Positions 14,576-22,567 of a DNA stretch of 29,967 nt are shown here, one piece after another. The position numbers and the translations under genes are program-made. Numbering within the stretch: the first letter of the stretch is position 1; each line of letters begins with the position of its first letter. The DNA comes from DATGYC01 sp035298385. GTDB taxonomy: Bacteria > Bacillota > Sulfobacillia > Symbiobacteriales > Symbiobacteriaceae. The stretch is taken from contig DATGYC010000122.1 of NCBI GenBank assembly GCA_035298385.1, positions 1 to 29,967 of the forward strand, given 5' to 3'. The notes beneath the pieces are model-generated. The model had not been told where the DNA came from and did not search any database. It saw only the letters and a list, made by a program, of their open reading frames with translations.

Positions 14576-16261
14576 TCAAGCGTGCTCATCAAGGCCCAGG
14601 AAGAGCGCTCCGTGCTCCGTCGGGCCGAGCGTGGCCAGCAAGGGCAGGATCTCGCGGGCCAGGTTCGGCCCGTACTTCGCCAGGTAGGGCACGAAGGAGA
14701 CGGCACGCTCCTGCAGCCCCTGCGGGGTCAGACTGCCCTTCAGCCGGTCGAACTGGCGGAGGGCGACCTCACAGTTCTTGCGATGCTGCTGGCGGGTCTT
14801 CTCCTCCAGCTTCTGGATCTGGAAGAAGAGATGCTTCCGGTTCTCTTCAGCGAACTGGCGCATCGTCGGGTCGAGCTCCAGGATCGAGCTGAGCAACTCC
14901 GCGTACTGGGACTCCAGGCCCGTCCGGAAGGTGGTGAACCGCTCGGTGATGCCCAGCCGGTCCTCCCGCTCCAGGAACTCCTGGCGACGCTCATCCAGGT
15001 GGTAGAGCACGTCTGTCAGGGTCAGGTCCTGCTTCTCGAGGATGCGGGCGATGGGCGGCTCGACCAGGGTGAGCGAGCGGCGCGGGTAGACGACCGGCAT
15101 CTGGCTCTGCAGGGTCGTGAAGACCTCTTTGTAGAGCGCGAAGTAGGAGATCTCACCAGGGCCGCCAACATAGGCCAGATCAGGCAGGAGGAAGCCCTGG
15201 ATGACCGGTCGGAGGACGACGTTGGTCGAGAACCGCTCCGGGGCGCCCTCGGTCAGGGCGATCAGTTGCGCCTTCGTCCAGCGGAGCTCCTCCCGGCTAC
15301 GAACCCAGAAGTGCTCGCCATCACCGACTAAGGGCAACCGCTCGCCGTCGACATAGATAAAGAGGTTCAGGTTGCCCGCCTGGCGCTCGACCGTCGGGCT
15401 AAATCCAAGGGACTGCATCCGCTCAAAGCCCTGCGCGAGCGCCGCATCCACGGCGCCGAAGGAGTCGATCGCCTGGCGCAGGAAGGGCGCCTCGATCCGG
15501 CGCAGGGCCGGATCCGCCGAGTTGAGGAAGACCAGACCGGTCCCCGCCGTCAACCAGGCCATCGTACGGCCCGCCCAGTCGACCAGCGAGGGCTGGCCGC
15601 CGGTAGCCGCCGGCTCCAGCGCCGGGGGCGCCTCAAGCGCATCCAGGAGCTTCCCGAGAACCTCCACCTTGAACTCCGTATCGGGCAGAAGGGCTGACAA
15701 CTCATCGATCAGGGCGCGCCCCGAGGCGGGCACCGGCGCCAGACCGACCGAGCGCCGATCACCCTCGAAGGAGTCGTGGAACTGCAGGCGCTGGGTCCCG
15801 GCCGCGGTCGGCACTAGGACACCGGCATGCTCGGCCCAGTCATGGTCCTCGCCCGCCATCCAGAAGACCGGAACGACCGGCTTGCCCAGACGCTCGGACT
15901 GCTCCTTCGCCAAGTGGACGGCCGTGAGGGCCTTGTAGACAGCGTAGGCCGGGCCAGTAAAGAGACCCGCCTGCTGACCGGTCACAATGGCCAGGGTATC
16001 AGGCTCCGCGAGCTTGGCCGCGTTCTGCAGGGCGAGCTCGTCCGCCCCCAGTTCCTCGCTGTAGCGGGTCAGCGCGGCAGAGACCGCCTTGCGGTCCCCC
16101 CGATAACCACCGCCCAAAAGGAAGTCGGCACGGGCCTGGTAAGAGCCCTGCTGCGACCAGTCGTAGGGATAGAGCGCAGAGACCTTGGTCCAGTCATGAA
16201 GAAAGGCATCGACGAGAGGCGAGGGCGAGAGGCGCACGCCTGGGACCGGCTGGAGCCGCAT
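14576..16261 (-). CDS. bshC: Putative cysteine ligase BshC (bacillithiol biosynthesis)
   Basis: This 561-residue cytoplasmic protein belongs to the BshC family (about 540 residues), which adds cysteine to glucosaminyl-malate in the last step of bacillithiol synthesis. Signature segments are IVTGQQAGLFTGPAYAVYK near 93-111, PVFWMAGEDHDWAEH and PDLAYVGGPGEISYFA. They are followed by a long charged coiled-coil region (LEEKTRQQHRKNCEVALRQ) typical of the family. The ATG lies two bases after the selD stop, so the genes are translationally close and presumably one transcript. bshA and bshB are not in the window. Bacillithiol supports membership of the Bacillota or a relative. Confidence 0.92.
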   Translation of the reverse strand: MRLQPVPGVRLSPSPLVDAFLHDWTKVSALYPYDWSQQGSYQARADFLLGGGYRGDRKAVSAALTRYSEELGADELALQNAAKLAEPDTLAIVTGQQAGLFTGPAYAVYKALTAVHLAKEQSERLGKPVVPVFWMAGEDHDWAEHAGVLVPTAAGTQRLQFHDSFEGDRRSVGLAPVPASGRALIDELSALLPDTEFKVEVLGKLLDALEAPPALEPAATGGQPSLVDWAGRTMAWLTAGTGLVFLNSADPALRRIEAPFLRQAIDSFGAVDAALAQGFERMQSLGFSPTVERQAGNLNLFIYVDGERLPLVGDGEHFWVRSREELRWTKAQLIALTEGAPERFSTNVVLRPVIQGFLLPDLAYVGGPGEISYFALYKEVFTTLQSQMPVVYPRRSLTLVEPPIARILEKQDLTLTDVLYHLDERRQEFLEREDRLGITERFTTFRTGLESQYAELLSSILELDPTMRQFAEENRKHLFFQIQKLEEKTRQQHRKNCEVALRQFDRLKGSLTPQGLQERAVSFVPYLAKYGPNLAREILPLLATLGPTEHGALFLGLDEHA

Positions 16262-16263
16262 AC

Positions 16264-17319
16264 TTAGATCACCATCAGCTTTCCGGGGTGGTCAGAGGCG
16301 ACCTCCCCAATCAAAGTGGCCGTCAACGCGCCCGCCTCAAGCAATGCGGCCTGCACTGCCTCGGCCTGGTCACGGGAGACGGCGATCAAGAGGCCGCCAG
16401 AGGTGACGGCATCACAGAGGATCAGTCGGCGCGTCTCGTCGATCGACGGGGCGAACGCGACGTACTCATGCTCGGTCAGGAAGCGGAAGTTGTTCCGGCT
16501 CCCGCCCGGGAAGACGTTCTGTGCGGCGTAGGTGAAGGTAGAATTCAAGATCGGCACCTGGTCAGCGTAGATGCGAATGCCGACCTGGCCGTGGCGCGCC
16601 ATCTCCGAGGCATGGCCCAAGAGACCGAAGCCGGTCACGTCGGTCATACCTGCGATGGTGAAGGCCGCCAGCGCCTCCACCTGGTTATTTAGCTTAGCCA
16701 TCACCTGGATCGCTTCATCAGCGTCGGCCTCGCTGCAGAGGCCCCGCTTGATGGCGGTCGTGATGACGCCGATCCCGATCGGCTTGGTCAGCAGCAGCAC
16801 GTCGCCCGGGCGGGCGCCCGCCTTGGCGCCAATCTTCGCCGGGTCGACCAGACCGGTGACCGCGAGGCCGTACTGCGGCTCGGGCGCATCGATCGAGTGG
16901 CCGCCGAGCAGGGCGGCGCCGGACTCCCGGACCTTGTCAGCGCCGCCGCGCAGGATCTCAGCCAGGAGCTGCTTGGGCAGCTTGGCTACCGGGAAGCCGA
17001 CCAGGTTGAGCGCCGTGATCGGGCGCCCGCCCATCGCATAGACGTCCGACAGGGCGTTGGCGGCGGCGATGGCGCCGAACCAGTACGGGTCATCGACGAT
17101 CGGCGTAAAGAAGTCGACGGTCTGGACGAGGGCGGTCGTCTCGTTAATCCGGAAGACGCCGGCGTCGTCAGGGCTGTTCAGGCCGATGATCACGTTCGGG
17201 TTGGGCACGGAAGGCGGTAGGTACTGGAGCAGTTCGGTTAGGTCCCCCGGACCTATCTTGCAGCCTCAGCCAGCCTTCGATGAGGTCTGCGTCAGGCGAA
17301 TGCGCTCGGCGTCGCTCAT
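16264..17319 (-). CDS. selD: Selenide, water dikinase, itself a selenoprotein (in-frame TGA = Sec18)
   Basis: SelD makes selenophosphate from selenide and ATP. The uninterrupted frame begins only at a GTG at 17208 and would lack the active site. Reading upstream in the same frame passes one TGA (17268-17266) and reaches an ATG at 17319 with GAAGGAGG 7 bases before it. The recovered N-terminus reads SSKAG-Sec-GCKIGPGDL, matching the SHGAG(C/U)GCKISP active site of SelD, with Sec18 at the catalytic Cys position and K21 as the catalytic lysine. With the extension the protein is 351 residues, the normal length. NSPDDAGVF, LNLVGFPV, LGGHSIDAPEPQYGLAVTGLV and TSGGLLIAV are SelD motifs. A SECIS-like hairpin follows the TGA, and selA and selC lie nearby. 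A simple nonsense mutation is unlikely. Confidence 0.95.
17239..17268 (-). promoter_or_regulatory. Bacterial SECIS-like element with Sec UGA codon
   Basis: The TGA at 17268-17266 is followed, after 10 bases, by TAGGTCC, loop GGG, GGACCTA (17255-17239), a perfect 7-bp hairpin of 17 bases within the coding sequence. Position and size match the minimal bacterial SECIS bound by SelB, which in E. coli fdhF begins about 11 bases after the UGA. Confidence 0.85.
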
Positions 17320-17475
17320 GGGGCGCCCTCCTTCCGGTTGGAAGTATCTTCGATTAAGACCCTGTAGGGGAGGGCGTAGATACCCCTTCGGCAGTATCGC
17401 AACCTGTCCGGCAGGAAGGAATAGTCGCGCTAGAGAAACACAGAAGGACGTACTACTCCATAGGAGGCCGAATCG

Positions 17476-18192
17476 ATGCAGCACAGAACCCAGCAGAACC
17501 AGCTCCTGCAGCGCCTGGGCGGCGCCAGCGTACTCTTCATCGCCCTGGCTGGTCTCCTGGACTTGGTCGCGAACCAGTTGGCGACGGCGAAGGCGAGCCC
17601 CACGGGCCCGACCGACGCCTACTTGGCCTACCTGCAGGCGAACCCCTTCCTCTGGCAGACGATGCTCCTCTGGGCGACCTCAGCCCTGCTTGGCATGGTC
17701 GGGGTACAGGCGGTGGCGAGGCGGTTGGAGCCGTACCAGCCGGTCTGGGCTGGGATCGCCCGCACGTGGGGCATCGGCGCCCTGCTGGTCTCGGCGCTCT
17801 TCGACCTGCTCAGCCGATTGCCGTTCTACCTGGCCCGTACCCTGCCGCCGTCAGCGATGGAGGCTTGGCTGGGCGCCCGGGGCGCCTTCCTCCAGGTCCC
17901 GGTCGCCGTCGGTATGGTGCAGATGCTCCTGCTGGCCCTGCTGGGCCTCTCGCTCGGGATGGCCTCCCGATCGGGCGGGGTCTCCAGGGTGACCTGCTCT
18001 CTCTCGTTTGGCTATGGGGCCACCTACCTGCTGATCCTCCTGCTGGGGCCGGGGCTAGGGCTGAATACGCCGGTCCAGGGGGTGCTCTCTGCGCTCGCCC
18101 CCTTCCTGCAGCTTGGCTGGCTGATCTGGGCCGGGGTTGAGTTGATCCGCTTCCCGGACCCGGTGGAGGGCGCCCCGTCGCAGGCAGCGTAA
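17476..18192 (+). CDS. Polytopic membrane protein of unknown function
   Basis: This 238-residue protein has about six predicted membrane helices: near 15-33, 52-75, 92-115, 135-160, 170-190 and 200-222. It has a short polar N-terminus (MQHRTQQNQLLQRLGG) and a cytoplasm-like acidic/proline tail. Overall layout resembles DUF4386-type small membrane proteins, but I do not recognise a diagnostic motif. It is a single gene transcribed divergently from selD and convergently toward selA, ending at a shared bidirectional terminator. AGGAGG precedes the ATG at about 9 bases. No functional link with its selenium-gene neighbours can be read from the sequence. Confidence 0.75.
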   Translation: MQHRTQQNQLLQRLGGASVLFIALAGLLDLVANQLATAKASPTGPTDAYLAYLQANPFLWQTMLLWATSALLGMVGVQAVARRLEPYQPVWAGIARTWGIGALLVSALFDLLSRLPFYLARTLPPSAMEAWLGARGAFLQVPVAVGMVQMLLLALLGLSLGMASRSGGVSRVTCSLSFGYGATYLLILLLGPGLGLNTPVQGVLSALAPFLQLGWLIWAGVELIRFPDPVEGAPSQAA

Positions 18193-18222
18193 CGCATGCG
18201 ATCACTGTGCCGCCACCAAGCA

Positions 18223-18258
18223 GACGAGGCCGCTGGCACCCACGCCAGCGGCCTCGTC
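18223..18258. terminator. Bidirectional terminator between the membrane-protein gene and selA
   Basis: GACGAGGCCGCTGGC, loop ACCCAC, then the exact complement form a 15-bp stem between two convergent genes. It is followed by CTATGC on one side and by TGCTTGG on the other; T tracts are weak. Confidence 0.75.
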
Positions 18259-18265
18259 CTATGCC

Positions 18266-19666
18266 CTACCCAAGCGCCCTAGTCAAGAGGAGCACGACCA
18301 ACTCCTCCTCCTCCACCGCCAAGGTCCGCGGATCGATCAAGAGTTGCCCCCCACTCACCCGGCAGAGCAGGGGCGGCTCCGACTCCCGCAACCGCCGCTC
18401 GACCTGGTGCGGTGCCGGATGCTCCACCGCCACCAACCGAGTCGGCAGGACCTCCCCTGGCAGCGATCCGCCCCCGATCGTCGACAGCCCCTCGATTACG
18501 CTGCACGGCACCCCCGCCGCCTCCAGCTTGATGGCGATCCGCTCTGCCGCTACCTCGATCTCGGCCAGTGGCCGCGCCATCATCCGGAGGATCGGAATCT
18601 CCCGGATCGCCAAGCCCGGATCCAGGTAGAGCCGCAGCGTCGCCTCGATGGCGGCCAGGGTCAGCTTATCGACCCGGAGCGCCCGGGTGAGCGGGTGCTT
18701 CTTGCAGCGCTCGATCAACGCCTTCTTCCCGACCAAGAACCCACCCTGGGCTGAGCCCAGAAGCTTATCACCCGAGAAGGTGACCAGGTCGGCCCCCGCT
18801 GCGATCAATTCGGCCATCGTCGCCTCATGCGGCAGGCCGAACTGAGCCAGGTCAACGAAGACCCCCGAGCCCCAATCGACCAGACACGGCACCTCACGTG
18901 CTTGGGCGATGGCAGCCAGTTCGGCCACCTCGACCTCCTCCGTGAAGCCAAGGATCTTGAAGTTCGACTTGTGGACCTTCAGCACCGCCCCGGTCTCCGG
19001 GCCGATCGCACCCTCGTAGTCCCGCGGGTGGGTCTTGTTCGTCGTGCCGACCTCGATGAGGCGGGCGCCCCCCTGGACCATCACGTCCGGCACCCGGAAG
19101 GCCCCGCCGATCTCGACCAACTCACCCCGCGAGACGATCACCTCGCGGTCCTTGGCTAGCGCCGAGAGCATCAGTAGGACGGCCGCAGCGTTGTTGTTGA
19201 CGACCAGGGCCGCCTCCGCCCCCGTCAGGGCGCAGAGGAGCTCCTCGACGTGGGCGTACCGAGAGCCACGCTCGCCGGTCGCCAAGTCCAGTTCCAGGTT
19301 GGAGTAGCCCGAGGCGATCTGGGCGACATGGTCGACCGCCGCCGGGGCGAGGGGCGCCCGGCCCAGGTTCGTATGCAGGATCACCCCGGTCCCGTTCAGC
19401 ACCGGGCGCAGGCGGGGGCGCAGGGAGCGCTCCAGGTGGAAGGCAGCCGCCTCCGCAATCGCCTCCGCCGACCACTCCAGCCCGGCCAGTTCGGACTCGG
19501 TCTCCGCCTCCCGCACCTGGATGCGCAGGTCGGTCAGGACAGCGCTGACAGCGGCAACGACCCGCTCCCGGGCGAACCGCCCCAGCAGATCGAGGGCCGA
19601 GGCCGTCGCCAGGATATCATTCACCGGGGGGATCGCCCGCAGATAGGCCTGCTGCCAGGGCTTCAT
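18266..19666 (-). CDS. selA: L-seryl-tRNA(Sec) selenium transferase
   Basis: SelA converts Ser-tRNA(Sec) to Sec-tRNA(Sec) using selenophosphate and PLP. The product is 466 residues, close to E. coli SelA. It begins with the LRAIPPVNDIL segment typical of the family. It contains VLNGTGVILHTNLGRAPL, GYSNLELDLATGERGSR, VVNNNAAAVLL, SRGELVEIGGAFRVPDVM, EVGTTNKTHPRDY, and the PLP lysine K301 in VTFSGDKLLGSAQGG. A start at 19705 is possible in frame, but the ATG at 19666 has TTGGAGG about 9 bases upstream and gives the family N-terminus. The would-be start at 19705 overlaps the -10 element. It works with selD and selC in this window. Confidence 0.96.
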   Translation of the reverse strand: MKPWQQAYLRAIPPVNDILATASALDLLGRFARERVVAAVSAVLTDLRIQVREAETESELAGLEWSAEAIAEAAAFHLERSLRPRLRPVLNGTGVILHTNLGRAPLAPAAVDHVAQIASGYSNLELDLATGERGSRYAHVEELLCALTGAEAALVVNNNAAAVLLMLSALAKDREVIVSRGELVEIGGAFRVPDVMVQGGARLIEVGTTNKTHPRDYEGAIGPETGAVLKVHKSNFKILGFTEEVEVAELAAIAQAREVPCLVDWGSGVFVDLAQFGLPHEATMAELIAAGADLVTFSGDKLLGSAQGGFLVGKKALIERCKKHPLTRALRVDKLTLAAIEATLRLYLDPGLAIREIPILRMMARPLAEIEVAAERIAIKLEAAGVPCSVIEGLSTIGGGSLPGEVLPTRLVAVEHPAPHQVERRLRESEPPLLCRVSGGQLLIDPRTLAVEEEELVVLLLTRALG

Positions 19667-19703
19667 CGCCTCACGCCTCCAATTGGAAGGATCTCTCTCC
19701 GCC

Positions 19704-19709
19704 ATTATA
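19704..19709 (-). promoter_or_regulatory. Probable -10 element of selA
   Basis: A perfect TATAAT on the minus strand lies 37 bases before the chosen selA start. The -35 position (TTTCGT at 17-base spacing) is weak and falls in the tail of the preceding terminator. selA therefore probably has its own start after the upstream gene terminates. Confidence 0.5.
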
Positions 19710-19726
19710 ACCTGCAGCCCCAGTTG

Positions 19727-19758
19727 ACGAAAGGCGCCACCCGCAGTTGGGTGGCGCC
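19727..19758 (-). terminator. Terminator of the molybdopterin oxidoreductase gene
   Basis: GGCGCCACCC, loop AACTGC, GGGTGGCGCC (10-bp perfect stem), followed by TTTCGT, lies directly after the stop of the oxidoreductase gene and just before the selA promoter. Confidence 0.75.
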
Positions 19759-19765
19759 CGTGGCA

Positions 19766-20953
19766 CTAGGTGCGGATGCGCGCATCGTTCGGATAACCCC
19801 GCTCCTCCCAGAAGCCGATATGCTCCTCGGCGATCAGTTCGATCCGCTCCAACCACTTGACCGACTTCCAGCCATACAGCTTCGGTATCACCAGTCGGAC
19901 CGGGCCGCCTAAGGGGCCCGGGAGCGGCCCGCCATCGATCTGGTAGGTGACCATCACGTCCGCCCCGATGGCGACCGCCAGCGGCACCGCCGAGGTGTAG
20001 AGCCCGTCGCTCGAGTAGAACTTGACCCAGGTGGCGCCCGGCTTCACCCCGGCCTGTAGGATCAGCTCCCGGAGCAGGACGCCCGTCCAGGTGACGCCCC
20101 AGACCGACCAGCCCGTCACGCAGTGGAAGTCGGAGAGCTGCGAGGTCGGCGGTAGGGCGGTGAAGCTGGACCAGTCGAAGGAGAGCGGGCGCTCGACCAG
20201 GCCATCGACGGTCAGTCGCCAGTCAGCCTGCTTGATGGTGGGCAGGGGGTCCGTGACCGAGTAGATCCGAAAGCGGCCCTGGCGCCCGGGCGCCCTCCCG
20301 CCGGGGGAGCCGTTCCAGGTCGTTCCGGCGTAGGCCGTAACCTCATCTGGGGGTTGACCAACTGCGGGCGGCTGGAAGTCCGGCCCGACCGGCACATGGC
20401 TCTCGACGAGCGGCCCCTCTAGCCCCGGAACGCCCGCCACACGGCCTACCCGCCGCCAGAGGAGGGCGCCCACGAAGGCCCCCGCCCCCGCCAGGAAGGC
20501 CCGGCGCCCTTCTAGCTCCGTCGTCACGGGGAGAAGGCGGATCTTGAAGTAACGGGTGACCGAGTGGCCCACCACCCAGGGGAGGGCGAACCAGGTCAGC
20601 CGGTCATGCCAGAGCAACGCCAGGTTGGCCCAGGCAGGCGGGAGGTCCGCATGGAACCAGAGGACGGCGCCGGTCGCACCCCAGCCGATCAGCAGGGCGC
20701 CCAACAGCAGCACGTTCAGCCGCTGGCCGATCCGCTTGCCCAGGCGCAGCCAGTGGGCCGCTGCATCGCCGAGATAGAGCAGCAGGAAGAGCAGGCTGGC
20801 GACGCCGGCCCCGATATGTAACCACTTGACGGCGAAGCGCACGGGGGCGAGGTAGACCCGTACCGCCGGCATGAAGAGCATGACGCCGGTGACGAAGAGA
20901 AGAAGCAGGTTCCAACCGTTGTAGCGGTGGAGTCGGACAAGGCGTGGCCACAT
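19766..20953 (-). CDS. Cytochrome b-like membrane domain fused to a sulfite-oxidase-type molybdopterin domain
   Basis: This 395-residue protein has two parts. Residues 1-145 form four membrane helices of cytochrome b561 type, with candidate haem histidines H46 (KWLHIGAG), H116 and H130 (WVVGHSVTRYF). A twin-arginine-like piece GRRAFLAGAGAF (149-160) follows. Residues about 185-395 are a sulfite oxidase/YedY-type molybdopterin domain. C278 in LSDFHCVTGWSVWGVTW is the molybdenum-ligating cysteine, and YQIDGGPLPGPLGGPVRLVIPKLYGWKSVKWL is the conserved C-terminal block (quoted in pieces: DGGPLPGPLGGPVR, KLYGWKSVKW). The likely job is a membrane-bound oxidoreductase exchanging electrons with quinone. 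The substrate is unknown. The frame runs on to 21097 through the selC gene. The ATG at 20953 with GGAGGG upstream is the real start. Confidence 0.85.
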   Translation of the reverse strand: MWPRLVRLHRYNGWNLLLLFVTGVMLFMPAVRVYLAPVRFAVKWLHIGAGVASLLFLLLYLGDAAAHWLRLGKRIGQRLNVLLLGALLIGWGATGAVLWFHADLPPAWANLALLWHDRLTWFALPWVVGHSVTRYFKIRLLPVTTELEGRRAFLAGAGAFVGALLWRRVGRVAGVPGLEGPLVESHVPVGPDFQPPAVGQPPDEVTAYAGTTWNGSPGGRAPGRQGRFRIYSVTDPLPTIKQADWRLTVDGLVERPLSFDWSSFTALPPTSQLSDFHCVTGWSVWGVTWTGVLLRELILQAGVKPGATWVKFYSSDGLYTSAVPLAVAIGADVMVTYQIDGGPLPGPLGGPVRLVIPKLYGWKSVKWLERIELIAEEHIGFWEERGYPNDARIRT

Positions 20954-20972
20954 GCTGCATCCCTCCGCCGTA

Positions 20973-20978
20973 ATTATA
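20973..20978 (-). promoter_or_regulatory. Probable -10 element of the molybdopterin oxidoreductase gene
   Basis: A perfect TATAAT on the minus strand lies 19 bases before the start codon, between the selC terminator and the gene. No good -35 is seen at 17 bases. Confidence 0.4.
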
Positions 20979-21003
20979 GCAGGGAGAGATGAACATTCCA
21001 TAA

Positions 21004-21036
21004 AGACAAAAGAGCCATCCTTGCCAGGATAGCTCT
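21004..21036 (-). terminator. Terminator of selC
   Basis: AGAGCTATCCT, loop GGCA, AGGATGGCTCT (11-bp stem with one G-T pair), then TTTGTCTTT lies eight bases after the tRNA CCA end. Confidence 0.85.
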
Positions 21037-21043
21037 TTGTGTT

Positions 21044-21142
21044 TGGCGGGAGTATGTGGGAATCGAACCCACCCAGCGCAGGATCACTACGCCACAAGCG
21101 GTTTTGAAGACCGTGCCGGCCACCAGGACCAGATCTACTCCC
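21044..21142 (-). tRNA. selC: tRNA-Sec (anticodon TCA)
   Basis: The minus strand from 21142 to 21044 is 99 bases including an encoded CCA, far longer than a normal tRNA. The 5' end GGGAGTA pairs with TACTCCC before the discriminator G and CCA. There is a six-pair D stem (CTGGTC/GGCCGG), a CTTCAAA anticodon loop with anticodon TCA at 21107-21105, and a long variable arm with a six-pair stem (GCGTAG/CTGCGC). The T arm is GTGGG-TTCGATT-CCCAC. These are the hallmarks of tRNA-Sec, which decodes UGA with SelA, SelB and SelD. The eighth acceptor pair looks like a G-A mismatch and the top anticodon-stem pair A-C, which are slightly unusual. Confidence 0.96.
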
Positions 21143-21164
21143 GTTCTGTTCGAACGGCTTCTAC

Positions 21165-21194
21165 AGAATACCACGCTCACCTGTATTTGCTCAA
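21165..21194 (-). promoter_or_regulatory. Probable selC promoter
   Basis: TTGAGC (21194-21189) and TATTCT (21170-21165) on the minus strand are 18 bases apart. The -10 ends 22 bases before the tRNA 5' end. This is a fair sigma-A match. Confidence 0.5.
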
Positions 21195-21300
21195 GAAGTG
21201 AGACGTCATTAGCCCTAACCAGGAAGTAGCCTGAAACCTTCCAGGTCATGCACTCGTCAGAAAAGTAGAGCCGACAAGTGAGCGTCAGGAGGGACGAGGC

Positions 21301-22374
21301 GTGAAACGGTTTGCCTTGCTGTTGTTCGTCTTGCTCTTGGTGGGATGCGCCTCGAAAACCGAAGACCCGAAGCAAGGTGTGATCACCCAGCCGACGCAAC
21401 CAGTAACGACTGTGTGCAAAGAGGGTACCGATAAGCTCTCTTTGGCTGGCGTGAAGCTTCTTGACCCTGCAGAGCCGGTCTTGCAGAGGTTAGGAAAGGC
21501 CGATAACGTAGCACACTCCGCGCAGGCTCCGCTGCAAACGTACGAATACGGGTTCGGTAGACCGAGCGTTAGTGCAACGGTAACGGTCTGGCAGGGGCGG
21601 ATTTTCAGCCTTGAACTGCGAGCGTTCCCTGTTGCCCACCCGCTAAGCGAGCTGTGGTCAGGAATCCGATTCGGTGAGAATCGGGAGACGGTGATGCAAG
21701 CACTAGCCAAGCAAGGCTTCTGCCCTGCGGCATCTTCCGGTAACACGGTAGAATTCGTCCGACTGGCGGAACGGCTAACCCTGACGTTTAACGGTGGTGG
21801 TCAGTTTGAGCGGGCCGTTCTGGCGCTTGAAAAGCCGCCAACGGAGTTGCAGGGTGACAACCCGGACTCCCCTGTTGGCTTCTACCCCCCTGACGTGAAG
21901 ACTGGCACACCGGAGATCGACAAAGTCATCCAAGCCGCTGGCACAAAGGATAGTGCCACCCTCGCCAGCCTTGTGCGAATGTCGAATGTAGCTTGCACCA
22001 CCCAGGTTCACGGAATGCCCGGAAAGCCCATCTGTCCCGAGGGCACACCCGACGGGACCTTGGTCGAGGTCTTCCCCGCCGGTTCGTGCGAAGTCTACTT
22101 CATCAACGCTCAGGCGCAGGCAGAGCAAATGCTCAGGTCCAGGTTCACGGAGCCTTACTATCTGTATGGCGTCTTCAAACTGGGTGAGCCTGGCGGAGAG
22201 TTCTCAGCCAAGTACGGAGTGATTCTCGGAACTGGAGCGGAGGGCGTCGGTGTAACCCTGTATCTTGACGCCCAAGGCTCTGTTGTTCAGGTGGTAGCCT
22301 GTAGCGGCCCGGCGAACATGGTTCCGCAAGGGGCGAACTTCATTCTGCTACCCAGGGATGCACAGTTGGGGTAG
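21301..22374 (+). CDS. Lipoprotein of unknown function
   Basis: This 357-residue exported protein starts at GTG, with GGAGGG about 8 bases before it. The N-terminus is a lipoprotein signal: a short charged start (KR), hydrophobic residues 4-14 and the lipobox LVGC with C16 as the lipidated residue. The body is soluble and has no motif I recognise. A segment near 55-85 (LQRLGKADNVAH..LQTYEYGFG) and one near 110-130 (SGIRFGENRETVMQALAKQG) look like repeats of a small alpha/beta unit that appears in other spore-former lipoproteins with copper-amine-oxidase-N or SmpA-like folds, but I cannot assign it. Codon choice is looser than in neighbours, and the GGCGCC hexamer common elsewhere is absent. 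Confidence 0.7.
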   Translation: MKRFALLLFVLLLVGCASKTEDPKQGVITQPTQPVTTVCKEGTDKLSLAGVKLLDPAEPVLQRLGKADNVAHSAQAPLQTYEYGFGRPSVSATVTVWQGRIFSLELRAFPVAHPLSELWSGIRFGENRETVMQALAKQGFCPAASSGNTVEFVRLAERLTLTFNGGGQFERAVLALEKPPTELQGDNPDSPVGFYPPDVKTGTPEIDKVIQAAGTKDSATLASLVRMSNVACTTQVHGMPGKPICPEGTPDGTLVEVFPAGSCEVYFINAQAQAEQMLRSRFTEPYYLYGVFKLGEPGGEFSAKYGVILGTGAEGVGVTLYLDAQGSVVQVVACSGPANMVPQGANFILLPRDAQLG

Positions 22375-22451
22375 CCGATCGCCCAACCGCTACGGCTATG
22401 ACACCTAGACTCTCCGAGACGGTGCGTAAGTACCGGTCACTATGCCAAACA

Positions 22452-22484
22452 AAGGGCTGGCCTGATAGGCCAGCCCTTCCTTCT
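22452..22484 (+). terminator. Terminator after the lipoprotein gene
   Basis: AAGGGCTGGCCT, loop GAT, AGGCCAGCCCTT (12-bp perfect stem), then CCTTCT lies 77 bases after the lipoprotein stop. Confidence 0.8.
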
Positions 22485-22567
22485 GCCTTGCGTCTTTGGT
22501 CAAGTATAGCAGAAAGCCCTGATCGCCCATCCTATCCAAGAGACTCCCAGTCAAAGGATGGAGATGC

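Noticed and set aside
16264..17208. selD starting at GTG 17208 as a 314-residue protein
   Set aside because: It would lack the active-site Sec/Cys and Lys; there is no good ribosome site, and the upstream frame through the TGA restores the family N-terminus exactly.
19766..21097. Oxidoreductase starting at 21097 (443 codons)
   Set aside because: The extra 48 residues would be read through the selC tRNA gene and its terminator; the ATG at 20953 has a ribosome site and a natural membrane-helix start.
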